DNA from: CBDUEV01 sp965366365
GTDB lineage: Bacteria; Actinomycetota; Acidimicrobiia; Spongiisociales; JAENVV01
NCBI GenBank assembly: GCA_965366365.1
Contig: CBDUEV010000001.1
Span: 62,001-126,000, forward strand
Direction: 5' to 3'
DNA: 64,000 nt
Position 1 is the first letter of the stretch, and every line of letters starts with the position of its first letter. The notes beneath the pieces are model-generated. The model did not search any database, was not told where the DNA came from, and saw only the letters and a program-made list of their open reading frames with translations. This document shows, piece after piece, positions 7,714-15,092 of this stretch. The position numbers were made by a program, and so were the translations under genes.

Positions 7714-9392
7714 GACGCTCCCGACGTCCCGTAGCTGACCGTGCCGCCGGCGGTGACGGTCACCACGGTGGGATTGAGAACCGTGCCGTCGTCACACATC
7801 TTGACGACTTCGTACTTCCCTGCATCGAGGGCGGCGCTCGCCTCGCCGAGGTTGTTGGCGAGGACCACGTTGTAGGCCTCCGACGCATCCTCGGGACGGT
7901 ATCCGAAGTCGCCGGCCCCCGACTTGTTCAGGAACAGGACCCCCCGTGTTGCCGAGCTGTATCCGAGGCTGTGGGTGACCAGCCAGTCCGGCCCCGGCGT
8001 CGGATCGCTGGGGGGTACGATCTCGCCGCCCGGAGGGCTGAAGATCGAATCGTGGCCGTATGGCGAGGCGATTGCCGCGTCGACCACAGCACCCTCGGGC
8101 AGCCACGTGGTCACCTGACCCTGTTCGTCGGTGAGGAGATTGATGGGCGTGGGCAGCGGGCCACCGGACACGGTGACCTGGGCACCGTTGATGGGGCGGC
8201 CGAACGCCTCGATGGTGAAGAGGATCTCCGTGGTCACCGTCGGGGTGAGAACGATGTCGAGGTTGTCGGTCCTGTCGACGGGATAGCCGGAGGGCAGGTT
8301 GTAGGCGGGCAGAACCTCGGGCAGATATCCGTCGGCGAGCAGCACCACGTCGTAGATGTCTGGCACCATCGGGTACCCATCGAGCGTGGTGATGGACCAC
8401 AATCCTGTTGCGGAATCGAACTGGTGCGGTTTGCTGGCATCGAGAACGAGGCTGGCGGCGGATGTGATGGGAAGACCGGTGCCGGCGTCGAGGGCGCGCA
8501 CGTCGATGGACGCCGGGAGGTAGATGCCGAGGAACGTGTCCACGGTGGTGGTGACCGGCGCATGGACCCGGTCGGTGTTGTTGACGAGGTCTTGCGGCAG
8601 GATGTGCCAGTCGGAAAAGAGATCGTGCTCGGTGCAGGTGAGCCCGAGCCTCACGTCGTACCAGAAGTCCGGACCGGTGTCGGGGGTCGGCACGATCCCC
8701 GGGAACACCTGGACGGCGTCGGTGGTGGAAGAGATGTAGAAGTTGGAGAGGTTGGTCAGGCAGATCTTGGGGTAGGGGAAGACGAGAGGATCGGCAGCCG
8801 CGAAAGGCTCGTACGGGCCGAGATTGACGATCACGTTGGCGATGCCTTCGTGGGCCCCGATGTTGGGTGGCGCCATGATCGTGCGGGTGATGATGGGGGC
8901 GATGAGAGCGTTGTCGTGCGAGATCGTCACGACGACCTCTTTGTAGTCGATGCCGAAGTCGAAGGCAGCCTCAGCCCCGTCGCCGTCCGGTCCGGGGGTA
9001 GCCGGGTCGGAGACGACATCCAGGCCCGTCGATGATCCCACGTAGGCAACGGCGATGTCGACGTTCATGTTCACGCCCTGCACCTGCACGTCGTAGTTGC
9101 CCGGATCGATGACACCCTTGGGGGTGCCGCTCGGATAGCCCACGTCTGAGTAATCGAGAGAACGAACCTCCTCCACCTTCGCCTGGGCGAAGTTGGACAT
9201 GACAGCCTCCACCTTGGCTCGTTGGAGTCCGGTCAGCCCTGCCGCCAGGCCAGCCGCCATGATTCCGAGCACGATGGCCAGGACGGTGAGCGACATGATC
9301 GCCTCAGGGAGCGTGAAGCCCTCGTCGTTTCTGACGAGATGCTCGAGGCGGCGCAGGCCGGATGGGGTGGTGCGGTGTCGGATCATGATCAA
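7707..9392 (-). CDS. Large prepilin with regulatory-like repeats (first gene)
   Basis: A 561-residue protein with a classical type IV prepilin N-terminus. The cleavage site is after Gly25 ('NDEGFTLPEAIMSL'), Glu is at +5 (residue 30), and a hydrophobic helix follows to about residue 50. The long mature part is unusual for a minor pilin. It contains beta-rich segments resembling carboxypeptidase-regulatory/CNA-B folds, for example 'FGRPINGAQVTVSG' followed by 'TDEQGQVTTWLPEG'. A similar pattern sits near residue 290, and there is a Gly/Thr-rich C-terminus. This suggests an elongated stalk or adhesin carried on the pilus. It is the first gene of the operon. Upstream lie a GCCGATAC box (7 nt before the start region) and a TGACTAGTCA palindrome shared with two other genes. 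Confidence 0.82.
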   Translation of the reverse strand: MIMIRHRTTPSGLRRLEHLVRNDEGFTLPEAIMSLTVLAIVLGIMAAGLAAGLTGLQRAKVEAVMSNFAQAKVEEVRSLDYSDVGYPSGTPKGVIDPGNYDVQVQGVNMNVDIAVAYVGSSTGLDVVSDPATPGPDGDGAEAAFDFGIDYKEVVVTISHDNALIAPIITRTIMAPPNIGAHEGIANVIVNLGPYEPFAAADPLVFPYPKICLTNLSNFYISSTTDAVQVFPGIVPTPDTGPDFWYDVRLGLTCTEHDLFSDWHILPQDLVNNTDRVHAPVTTTVDTFLGIYLPASIDVRALDAGTGLPITSAASLVLDASKPHQFDSATGLWSITTLDGYPMVPDIYDVVLLADGYLPEVLPAYNLPSGYPVDRTDNLDIVLTPTVTTEILFTIEAFGRPINGAQVTVSGGPLPTPINLLTDEQGQVTTWLPEGAVVDAAIASPYGHDSIFSPPGGEIVPPSDPTPGPDWLVTHSLGYSSATRGVLFLNKSGAGDFGYRPEDASEAYNVVLANNLGEASAALDAGKYEVVKMCDDGTVLNPTVVTVTAGGTVSYGTSGASC

Positions 9393-9396
9393 GTAG

Positions 9397-9458
9397 GTAT
9401 CGGCCTCCCTGGGGCATTTCCTGAGAATGGAATGTTCCGCGACCGGGGTGACTAGTCA
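9397..9458 (-). promoter_or_regulatory. Two-part regulatory element of the prepilin operon
   Basis: On the minus strand CTAGTCA (complement of 9449-9455) is followed after 44 nt by GCCGATAC (complement of 9397-9404), which ends 4 bases before the prepilin ATG at 9392. The upstream half is part of a perfect 10-bp palindrome TGACTAGTCA (9449-9458). The same pair, with the same spacing, precedes the small membrane protein at 12190 and the GGDEF-EAL gene at 15093. GCCGATAC resembles the -10 element of sigma-28 family promoters (GCCGATAA), but no matching -35 is visible. Confidence 0.6.
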
Positions 9459-9488
9459 TAAGTCGGTGCGACGGAGCCACTTTCGAAC

Positions 9489-9494
9489 TAGCGT
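9489..9494 (+). promoter_or_regulatory. -10 box (TAGCGT) for the DinB gene
   Basis: TAGCGT lies 7 nt before the GTG at 9502 in the 110-bp divergent gap with the prepilin operon. This predicts a leaderless transcript. Confidence 0.5.
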
Positions 9495-9501
9495 GTGTCT
9501 G

Positions 9502-9972
9502 GTGATCCCAGCGCAGGTTCTCATCGACGGCTTCGGTCGGAATGTCGGGTTTCTCGAGCACCTCGTCGACGGAATCGCCCATTCCGAGAGCCTCCTCCAG
9601 CCCCCCTTCGAGGCGAACTGCTTGAATTGGACGGTGGGGCACATCGCCGCATATCGGGAGGTGGTCATGCACCTTGTCGAACTCCCGGGCGTCGCCGAGG
9701 CCGGGGAACTCGACCGCTATCAGCGAGAATCCGAGCCGATCCGAGAGGACGGGCCGGGCGTGGTGCAGCTGGCCCGGTTGGTGACTCTCCTGGAACTTGG
9801 CGGACCACCCCTGTCTGAACGGCTCGACACCATGGGTCCCGAGGCGTGGCGTGCCGACACTGTCGCCGGGGATCGAACGACCACGGTGGCCGAACGGCTC
9901 ACGTTCCTCTATTTCCATGACACCCTCCACCTCGGCCACGTCGAAATCCTGGCGGCCATGATCAGCGGATGA
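9502..9972 (+). CDS. DinB-superfamily metal-binding protein
   Basis: A 156-residue four-helix protein of the DinB/YfiT superfamily, whose members bind a divalent metal and include thiol-transferases that use mycothiol or bacillithiol. The family's metal histidines can be placed at 'NWTVGHIAAYRE' (helix 2) and 'FHDTLHLGHVEIL' (helix 4). The open frame extends back to 9427, but the GTG at 9502 gives the normal family N-terminus 'IPAQVLIDGFGRNVGFLEHL' and has a -10 box 7 nt upstream. The last four bases overlap the SDR start (ATGA), so the two are co-expressed. Substrate unknown. Confidence 0.8.
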   Translation: MIPAQVLIDGFGRNVGFLEHLVDGIAHSESLLQPPFEANCLNWTVGHIAAYREVVMHLVELPGVAEAGELDRYQRESEPIREDGPGVVQLARLVTLLELGGPPLSERLDTMGPEAWRADTVAGDRTTTVAERLTFLYFHDTLHLGHVEILAAMISG

Positions 9973-10802
9973 CCATGCCATCGGTGAGGGGCCGCACCGT
10001 GATCACGGGCGCCAACACCGGCATCGGCAAAGCGACCGCTCTCGAGCTCGCTCGTGGGGGGGCATCACTCGTGCTGGCCTGCCGATCCCTACGGCGCACG
10101 GAACCCGTGCTCGACCGAATCGGCGAGATGGGCGGGTCGGCGACGTTTGTCGAACTCGACCTCGCCTCGCTGGGGTCGGTTCGAGCCGCTGCCCTGGAGA
10201 TCCTCGACGATCCGGCGCCGATCACGACACTCATCAACAACGCCGGCGTGGCTGGTCGCGGAGGAGTGACCGAGGACGGTTTCGAATTGGCCTTCGGAGT
10301 GAATCACCTCGGACATTTTCTCCTGACTCACCTTCTCCTGGAGCGCATTGTGGCCTCCGGGCAGGCGCGCATCATCACCGTCGCCTCCGAGATGCATCGG
10401 GAGGTCGACGCCGTGGATGTCGGGGCGGTGCGGCGGCCCGCGCGTGGGCTTGGAATGCTGAGGGCGTACCGGGTCTCCAAGCTCGCCAACGTCCTCTTTG
10501 CCTGTCGACTCGCCGAATTGCTGGAGGACGAGTCCGTGGTGGCGGTGTCGGTTCACCCTGGTCTGGTGGCGTCCGACATCTGGCGTCGGATTCCTCGACC
10601 CCTGCGGCACGTGGTGACCCGCACCATGCGCACCCCGGAGGAAGGCGCCGAGGCCTTGGTGTTCTGCGCCACGGCACCCGATGTGCGGTCGGGCGGCTAC
10701 TACCGGCGATCGCAGCTGGCGGAGCCCTCACAAGCCGTATCGTCGGCGGCTGCGCGCCGGCTCTGGGAGTCGAGCCTGCAGTGGACCGGCTTGGAGGCCT
10801 AG
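9969..10802 (+). CDS. Short-chain dehydrogenase/reductase, retinol-dehydrogenase-like
   Basis: A 277-residue NAD(P)-dependent Rossmann oxidoreductase. It has the cofactor motif 'TGANTGIGKATA' (about residues 14-25), the structural 'NNAG' motif ('LINNAGVAG') and the catalytic 'YRVSK' (Y...K), preceded by 'ITVASEMH' carrying the catalytic Ser. The pattern 'GVNHLGHFLLTHLLL' is that of the retinol dehydrogenase / WW-domain oxidoreductase branch, which acts on lipophilic alcohols or ketones; the real substrate is not known. It starts at the ATGA overlap with the DinB gene and its stop overlaps the convergent aldolase-like gene by 4 bp. Confidence 0.9.
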   Translation: MTMPSVRGRTVITGANTGIGKATALELARGGASLVLACRSLRRTEPVLDRIGEMGGSATFVELDLASLGSVRAAALEILDDPAPITTLINNAGVAGRGGVTEDGFELAFGVNHLGHFLLTHLLLERIVASGQARIITVASEMHREVDAVDVGAVRRPARGLGMLRAYRVSKLANVLFACRLAELLEDESVVAVSVHPGLVASDIWRRIPRPLRHVVTRTMRTPEEGAEALVFCATAPDVRSGGYYRRSQLAEPSQAVSSAAARRLWESSLQWTGLEA

Positions 10803-12079
10803 AAGAAGGTCACGGCCACGTCGGTGACCCGGTCTGCGGTATCGACGATCGGAATCAGGCGCCATCGGTCGAAGGTTGAACACGGATGGGAGACGCCCAG
10901 GGCGATTCGGTCTCCGATGGTCAGACCTGCTGCCTCGGTGAGGTGAGTGTGCTGATCACTCAATTTCGAGACCTCGGGACGGGGACTGAGAGGGAACCGT
11001 GCCCCGGTCGGCCCGACTCGCCTGTGGACGACGGGCAAACCCAGGTCGGAGCCGACGTCGCGCTTGCCCGCGTCGGCCACGCCAAATTCGGGCTCGGGAC
11101 GAGAGATGACAGTGGCGTGGACTTCGATGGCGTCGGCCAGCCGGGCTTGTCGGCCCCCGAGTGCTGCGGTCCGGAGAGGTCCGAAACCGCGGGCGCCGAG
11201 CGGGGAAGCCTGTTCGTACCACCCGGCGTCGTGGGTGACGTAGCACCCGCTCCTCAAGACGAGTTGGGTCCCGTCGATGTCTCCGAGTTGTTCGGCTACA
11301 CGGTCGAAGGCCGCGCTGCCTCCCGCCGACAGCAGCATCGTTTCGGCTTGGTCGCCGAGGAACGGCGCAACGATCTCGGCGGCGCCGGCGAGCCGCTCGA
11401 GGTAGCGGTCGACGGCGGCGAGATCGGCTCGGGGGGCGTAGGTGCCGAGCAGCCCCTCGTAGCCTTCGATTCCGGCGAGCGTCTGTGTGGAACGGGTGAC
11501 GGCCTCCGCGAGGTCTCTCAGCTCGGTCTCCGAGCGGACTCCCGTCCTCCCGCCGAGATGCCCAAGCTCGACCAGGACGTTGACTCGGCCAGGAGGAAGC
11601 TGGTCGAGGATCTCGACCCCGTGTGGAGAGTCGACCAGACAGAACAGCTCGAACCCGGGATGGGCGCCGAGCTCGCCTGCCAACCATCGGACCGAAACGT
11701 GATCGACCACCTCGTTGGCGAGGAACAGGCGGTTCACACCGAAACGGCGCCAGAGGGCCACCTGGCCGACCGTTGCAGCCGTCACCGCCCAACTCCCGGC
11801 TGCTACCTGCCGAGCCACGATGCTCGGGCTCATGGTGGTTTTGGCGTGCGGGGCGAGCCAGATCCCCCGGTGTGCGCAGTACTCGGCCATGAGGGCGATG
11901 TTGTGGACGAGCCGGCCCTCGGAAAGGACGGCGTGGGGGGTGGGGAACGCCTCCAGACTACGACCGAAGAGGTCCCCGACGGATCTGGCGTCGGGCGGGA
12001 GACCCTTGGAGGAACCGTCCAGTGCTCCCTGGTTCAGCGAGACGACGGCGTCGACATCGATCGTCAGCGGCCTGTGCAT
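10799..12079 (-). CDS. D-threonine aldolase / D-serine dehydratase-like PLP enzyme
   Basis: A 426-residue fold-type III PLP enzyme: an alanine-racemase-like N-terminal barrel plus a D-serine-dehydratase-like C-terminal beta domain. The PLP lysine is in 'LAPHAKTTMSP' (about residue 79). The C-terminal metal motif 'GVSHPCSTFDRW' supplies the His-x-Cys ligand pair typical of D-threonine aldolase and eukaryotic-type D-serine dehydratase. The internal 'GIEGYEG' and 'VLRSGCYVTHD' segments are also characteristic. It probably splits or dehydrates a D-beta-hydroxy amino acid in the cytoplasm; which one is open. The ATG at 12079 has no obvious Shine-Dalgarno. A perfect inverted repeat lies 60 bp upstream. 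Confidence 0.85.
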   Translation of the reverse strand: MHRPLTIDVDAVVSLNQGALDGSSKGLPPDARSVGDLFGRSLEAFPTPHAVLSEGRLVHNIALMAEYCAHRGIWLAPHAKTTMSPSIVARQVAAGSWAVTAATVGQVALWRRFGVNRLFLANEVVDHVSVRWLAGELGAHPGFELFCLVDSPHGVEILDQLPPGRVNVLVELGHLGGRTGVRSETELRDLAEAVTRSTQTLAGIEGYEGLLGTYAPRADLAAVDRYLERLAGAAEIVAPFLGDQAETMLLSAGGSAAFDRVAEQLGDIDGTQLVLRSGCYVTHDAGWYEQASPLGARGFGPLRTAALGGRQARLADAIEVHATVISRPEPEFGVADAGKRDVGSDLGLPVVHRRVGPTGARFPLSPRPEVSKLSDQHTHLTEAAGLTIGDRIALGVSHPCSTFDRWRLIPIVDTADRVTDVAVTFF

Positions 12080-12138
12080 GAGCGGGATTCAACCACACGC
12101 CGGTCGTGAGATTCGCTTCGATGGCCACCGTCACGCGT

Positions 12139-12162
12139 GAGACGCCCCGATCGGGGCGTCTC
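12139..12162 (-). terminator. 24-bp perfect inverted repeat between two minus-strand genes
   Basis: 12139-12150 is exactly complementary to 12151-12162 (palindrome centred on GATC; effective stem about 10 bp with a 4-base loop). It lies downstream of the small membrane protein (stop 12190) and upstream of the aldolase-like start (12079), so it probably ends the former transcript. There is no T run. Confidence 0.55.
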
Positions 12163-12189
12163 TGTAAGTACCGGTGGGGGTTTGCTCGA

Positions 12190-12405
12190 TCAGCCCCAGC
12201 TGAGACCGAGACGGTCGTAGGTGGGGTAGTCGACGACGGTGACCGAGCTCTTGCCGCTCGATACGCCCAACCCGCGAGCTTCGACGGTGGCGAGGGTGCC
12301 GCCGATCGAGGCGAGCGCCATGGCCAGAGCCACGACACCGGCGCCGAGAGCTATGACGGCCCGGCGGCGACCGTGATCCCAAGCAAGTCCAAAGTCTGCC
12401 TTCAT
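12190..12405 (-). CDS. Small single-helix membrane or exported protein
   Basis: A 71-residue protein not recognised as any family. A basic stretch ('WDHGRRR') is followed by a hydrophobic helix of about 22 residues ('AVIALGAGVVALAMALASIGGTLA', roughly residues 15-38). A hydrophilic tail ends in 'VVDYPTYDRLGLSWG'. Topology is that of a signal-anchored or secreted peptide. It stands alone, flanked by its own hairpin and by a 130-bp leader that carries the same two-part element as the prepilin operon. A GGGA lies 7 nt before the ATG. The shared element suggests co-regulation with pili or cyclic-di-GMP functions. Confidence is limited by its size. Confidence 0.55.
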   Translation of the reverse strand: MKADFGLAWDHGRRRAVIALGAGVVALAMALASIGGTLATVEARGLGVSSGKSSVTVVDYPTYDRLGLSWG

Positions 12406-12453
12406 AGCTGTTCCCAGCCCTTTCTCGAGGTCCTTCTACAACTTCTATGGTCT

Positions 12454-12513
12454 GTATCGGCCGGGGGCCGCCAGAACCAAAGGCACAATAGAATCGGCCC
12501 CAAAGTGACTAGT
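12454..12513 (-). promoter_or_regulatory. Two-part regulatory element of the small membrane protein
   Basis: Minus-strand CTAGTCA (complement of 12506-12512) is followed after 44 nt by GCCGATAC (complement of 12454-12461), about 48 bases before the ATG at 12405. The upstream half belongs to the 13-mer CAAAGTGACTAGT (12501-12513), which occurs identically at 55191-55203 next to the hpf operon. Confidence 0.6.
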
Positions 12514-12534
12514 TCTTCGGTCTCCCCAACCCAG

Positions 12535-12963
12535 TCAGGTGCGATTCATGATGCAGTCGTGCACCGAGTAGGCGAAGCCGCCGGCAGCAAGCCGCGCTTC
12601 GAGTTCGGGTCCCTCCGCACCGGGCTGAACCCAGATGTTGTCCAATCCCAATCGCGCGGCTTGACCCACCACGGTGACGCCGACATCTGCCGGCACCACC
12701 AAGTTGATGATGTCCGGTGGAGCGGGCAGTGACGCCAGATCGGGATATGCGAGGTCGCCGTCGACCTCGGGGCGATTCGGGTTGACCGCAACTACGCGAT
12801 GGCCCTTCTCTTTGAGGTAGCGGTAGATCCGGCCGCCGAACTTGTAGGGATGGTCGCTGGCGCCGACGACCGCAACGAGCGGACGGCCGGCGAGGAGGTA
12901 GCTGAGATCTGTGGGCATGACCCCGCCAACGCCGTGGCGGCCCGTGTTCTTCCCGGCTGTCAC
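12535..12963 (-). CDS. CoA-binding domain protein (YccU family)
   Basis: A 142-residue Rossmann-fold protein of the CoA-binding domain 2 family. The nucleotide-binding 'VAVVGASDHPYKFGGRIYRYLKEKGHRVVAVNPN' region is near the N-terminus; 'VDGDLAYPDLASLP', 'DIINLVVPADV' and 'NIWVQPGAE' follow in family order. Members bind CoA, but the physiological role is unknown. The GTG at 12963 overlaps the upstream stop (GTGA), suggesting coupling; an ATG at 12918 ('MPTDLSYLL') would also suit the family. It follows the proline-rich TPR gene. Confidence 0.88.
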   Translation of the reverse strand: MTAGKNTGRHGVGGVMPTDLSYLLAGRPLVAVVGASDHPYKFGGRIYRYLKEKGHRVVAVNPNRPEVDGDLAYPDLASLPAPPDIINLVVPADVGVTVVGQAARLGLDNIWVQPGAEGPELEARLAAGGFAYSVHDCIMNRT

Positions 12964-13973
12964 TCTTCGAGTCGGGCGAGGTTGGCGGCGCCGGCCGCAC
13001 TCCCCAGCTCCGCTGCATGCCCGTAGTTGGCGCGGGCGGCCGACAGCCGGTCGTCGGCCTCGTGCAAAACCCCCAGGTTGTTGGCTGCCACCGGGTGGTC
13101 CTGGGCACGGCTCAGGAAGAGACCCTCGGCCTCACCCGGCCGACCCCAGTCGGCCAACAGGATGCCCAGGGCGACGTCCGCTTCCCGGACGCCATTCATC
13201 GAGAGGCGCCGCAGATTGCGCTCTGCCACCCGCCGTTCTGGATTGGCCATGGCCTCCAACACTTCGGCAGGCGTGGTTTCGACATCCATCTCGACCCAGA
13301 CAGGCTCGACGGCGAGAGGGGTCACATCCTCGTCTGCCAGGTCCCGGTCGACCGGGGCGGGTTCGAATGGCCCGGGATTGTCAGCCTCCCTCTGGTTGGT
13401 GTCTGGCTGGGGGGTGTAGACGGGCTCGGGTGGCATCGGATTGTCAGCCTCCTTCTGGTGGGTGTCTGGCTGGGTGTCGTAGCCGGATTCGGGTGGCGTC
13501 GACGGATCGTCGGCCGGGCTGGTAGGCGACCGGAATTCGCCCCGGTCGGAGCGGGCAGGGGGTCGACGCGTCAGCGGTGGAGGGGCGGGAACCCCGGACC
13601 TGAGGTCTGCTGGGGGAGTCGGGGCGGGCGAGCGAGCGCTGGTGCCCAGGGTACCGGTCGCATAGGCGACCCCCGACTCGGCGAAAATCTCCAGCGCGGC
13701 CGAGAAGCTGTCTGCAGGGACCGCGATCGTCGTGGGTAGGTTGGCGAGGCTTGCCAACGCCTCGCTTCGGGAAGCGCCGGTGATGGCCGCCAAGGCACCG
13801 ACCGCGGTCTCTCGGTCCTCGATCCCGACAATGGTCAGTGGGCGGGGAGGCTGCGGCATGACATCGCGCCGCCCGCGGGAAACTCTCGACGCGCGGGCTG
13901 CGCGGGTCCTGGCGCGAAGGATGAAGACCCAGAAGGCGACAAAGATGATGAAACCAACGGTCCCGAAGTCCAC
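12960..13973 (-). CDS. Membrane-anchored proline-rich protein with C-terminal TPR/Sel1-like repeats
   Basis: A 337-residue protein from GTG 13973. It has an N-terminal membrane helix ('VGFIIFVAFWVFILRA', residues 5-20) and a basic stop-transfer segment. Next comes a small alpha/beta region ('PLTIVGIEDRETAVGALAAITG', which recalls ribosomal-L7/L12 C-terminal-like folds). A long Pro/Thr/Asp-rich linker contains two copies of a 21-residue repeat. The C-terminal helical repeat ('NPERRVAERNLRRLSMNG...AANNLGVLHEADDRLSAARANYGHAAELG') looks like Sel1/TPR. The open frame extends to 14033 but would overlap the upstream gene; GTG 13973 has TATCCT exactly 6 nt upstream, the leaderless geometry. Function unknown; it is probably a scaffold at the membrane. 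Confidence 0.7.
   Translation of the reverse strand: MDFGTVGFIIFVAFWVFILRARTRAARASRVSRGRRDVMPQPPRPLTIVGIEDRETAVGALAAITGASRSEALASLANLPTTIAVPADSFSAALEIFAESGVAYATGTLGTSARSPAPTPPADLRSGVPAPPPLTRRPPARSDRGEFRSPTSPADDPSTPPESGYDTQPDTHQKEADNPMPPEPVYTPQPDTNQREADNPGPFEPAPVDRDLADEDVTPLAVEPVWVEMDVETTPAEVLEAMANPERRVAERNLRRLSMNGVREADVALGILLADWGRPGEAEGLFLSRAQDHPVAANNLGVLHEADDRLSAARANYGHAAELGSAAGAANLARLEE
13375..13500 (-). repeat. 63-bp tandem repeat, two copies, inside a coding region
   Basis: The sequence starting GGATTGTCAGCCTCC at 13375 recurs at 13438, a 63-bp period. It encodes two 21-residue units of the form 'P.P.Y.TQPDT.Q.EADNP' in the proline-rich linker. Copies differ at several bases, so it is not a very recent duplication. 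Confidence 0.75.
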
Positions 13974-13979
13974 CCCCGC

Positions 13980-13985
13980 AGGATA
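13980..13985 (-). promoter_or_regulatory. -10 box (TATCCT) for a leaderless transcript
   Basis: Minus-strand TATCCT ends 6 nt before the GTG at 13973. It overlaps the position just before the stop of the upstream proline-rich gene, so the TPR-like gene may have its own promoter inside the operon. Confidence 0.45.
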
Positions 13986-14004
13986 GGCGCGGCCGGGTCT
14001 TTCT

Positions 14005-14931
14005 TCAGGACGGCTCCACCCCGATCGAAACATGGCGACATTCGGTACATACCCGCCTCACCAAGCCTCCACTGATGGTGGTCATCCGGTACGAGTGCAC
14101 GTGTTCCTCGCGAGACCTGCGAACCCGGTCCAGGAGGCTCACCCTCGAGGCGGGTTTCTGGGGCGGGTGATCCTCCGCGGGTGGTTCCGGAGGGGCGTTT
14201 TCGAGGAGAGCCGTCGAAGCTACCTCTGCCGGGTCGGTGGTGTCTGAGCGGAGGTCGAGGGTCACCTCGGGGTAGCGCTCCTGATCGAACGGGTCGGCGG
14301 GGAGCGGGGGCGGCTCCGGCTCACCCTGGTCGCCAACCGTCGGTGCGGTGTCCGCCGGTTGAACGGCTGGTGCGTCGGCCGGAATGCCAACGTCCGGTTC
14401 CATCGGCGCCAGGTCGTCCGCATCGGCGGGTGGCTCGGCCGGCGTGATTGGCCCCGGTGGGCCTGGTGATGGGACGGGGGCCGGCTGGGTGGAGGGCGTC
14501 GGCGTTGGGTTCGGTTGCGGGCGAACCGGCACTCGGTCCGGCTGCGGAGGTACGGGCGCCATTGACGGCGCCGGCTCGGGCGGTGAGGGCTCTCGGAGCG
14601 GTGCTTCGCCGATAGGCCGGCGCGGGCCTCGTATTCGATGCAGTCGGCCGCGCCACCCGGTGGTTCGCCGGAGGGTACGATCCTCGATCGTCTGGAGTCC
14701 GTCGTAGGCGAACGACAGGCGATCGCGCGGCTCGAACCGGAAGGCTTCGTCGCCGAGCTTCAGATCGAAGAGGTCGCCGGCCGCTCGGGTGGCCGTGACG
14801 AGTTCGATCGGCCAGGTCCCCAACTCATCCGATCCGGCCATGAGGACGATCGACGACTTCTCGATGAGCAGGACGATCTCGATACCCTGTTCGAGTTCGT
14901 CAGCCAAGAACAATCTGCCGAGAAATCTCAC
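14005..14931 (-). CDS. Proline-rich protein with N-terminal beta domain and C-terminal zinc-like motif
   Basis: A 308-residue protein, not recognised. Residues 1-100 are beta-rich ('RFLGRLFLADELEQGIEIVLLIEKSSIVLMAG'), resembling a PH- or OB-like fold by composition only. Residues 130-250 are a Pro/Ala/Asp-rich disordered linker. The last 45 residues hold 'EEHVHSYRMTT' and 'VCTECRHVSIG', a His-x-His plus Cys-x2-Cys arrangement that could bind zinc. The frame is open to 14994, but GTG 14931 is preceded by GAGGGGAG at good Shine-Dalgarno distance and is preferred. It lies upstream of the TPR-like gene on the same strand; both have long disordered linkers. Confidence 0.65.
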   Translation of the reverse strand: MRFLGRLFLADELEQGIEIVLLIEKSSIVLMAGSDELGTWPIELVTATRAAGDLFDLKLGDEAFRFEPRDRLSFAYDGLQTIEDRTLRRTTGWRGRLHRIRGPRRPIGEAPLREPSPPEPAPSMAPVPPQPDRVPVRPQPNPTPTPSTQPAPVPSPGPPGPITPAEPPADADDLAPMEPDVGIPADAPAVQPADTAPTVGDQGEPEPPPLPADPFDQERYPEVTLDLRSDTTDPAEVASTALLENAPPEPPAEDHPPQKPASRVSLLDRVRRSREEHVHSYRMTTISGGLVRRVCTECRHVSIGVEPS

Positions 14932-15092
14932 GGTCGTGGCTCCCCTCGGTATCTCCCCGGTGGAGATCTGCGCTCTCACATACCCGCCCGCCACGGCAGT
15001 GTACTCAACGGAGCGTGCTGTGCTCTGTGGGCCCTCCTCGGCTCACCACGTTCCGTGGCCAGCCTCGCCTGTGGTTGGCCCGCTGTCAAGGG

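Noticed and set aside
3562..9035. Long opposite-strand frames (for example 4162-5370, 5889-6977, 7971-9035)
   Set aside because: They are complements of typA and the prepilin genes, with Gly/Arg/Asp-biased low-complexity composition and no family match; typical of high-GC shadow frames.
9397..9458. Standard sigma-28 promoter
   Set aside because: GCCGATAC resembles the -10, but no TAAA-type -35 exists about 15 bases upstream in any of the three copies, so the assignment is left open.
12406..12520. GEMM (cyclic-di-GMP-I) riboswitch
   Set aside because: The conserved riboswitch core sequences are not present in any of the three leaders.
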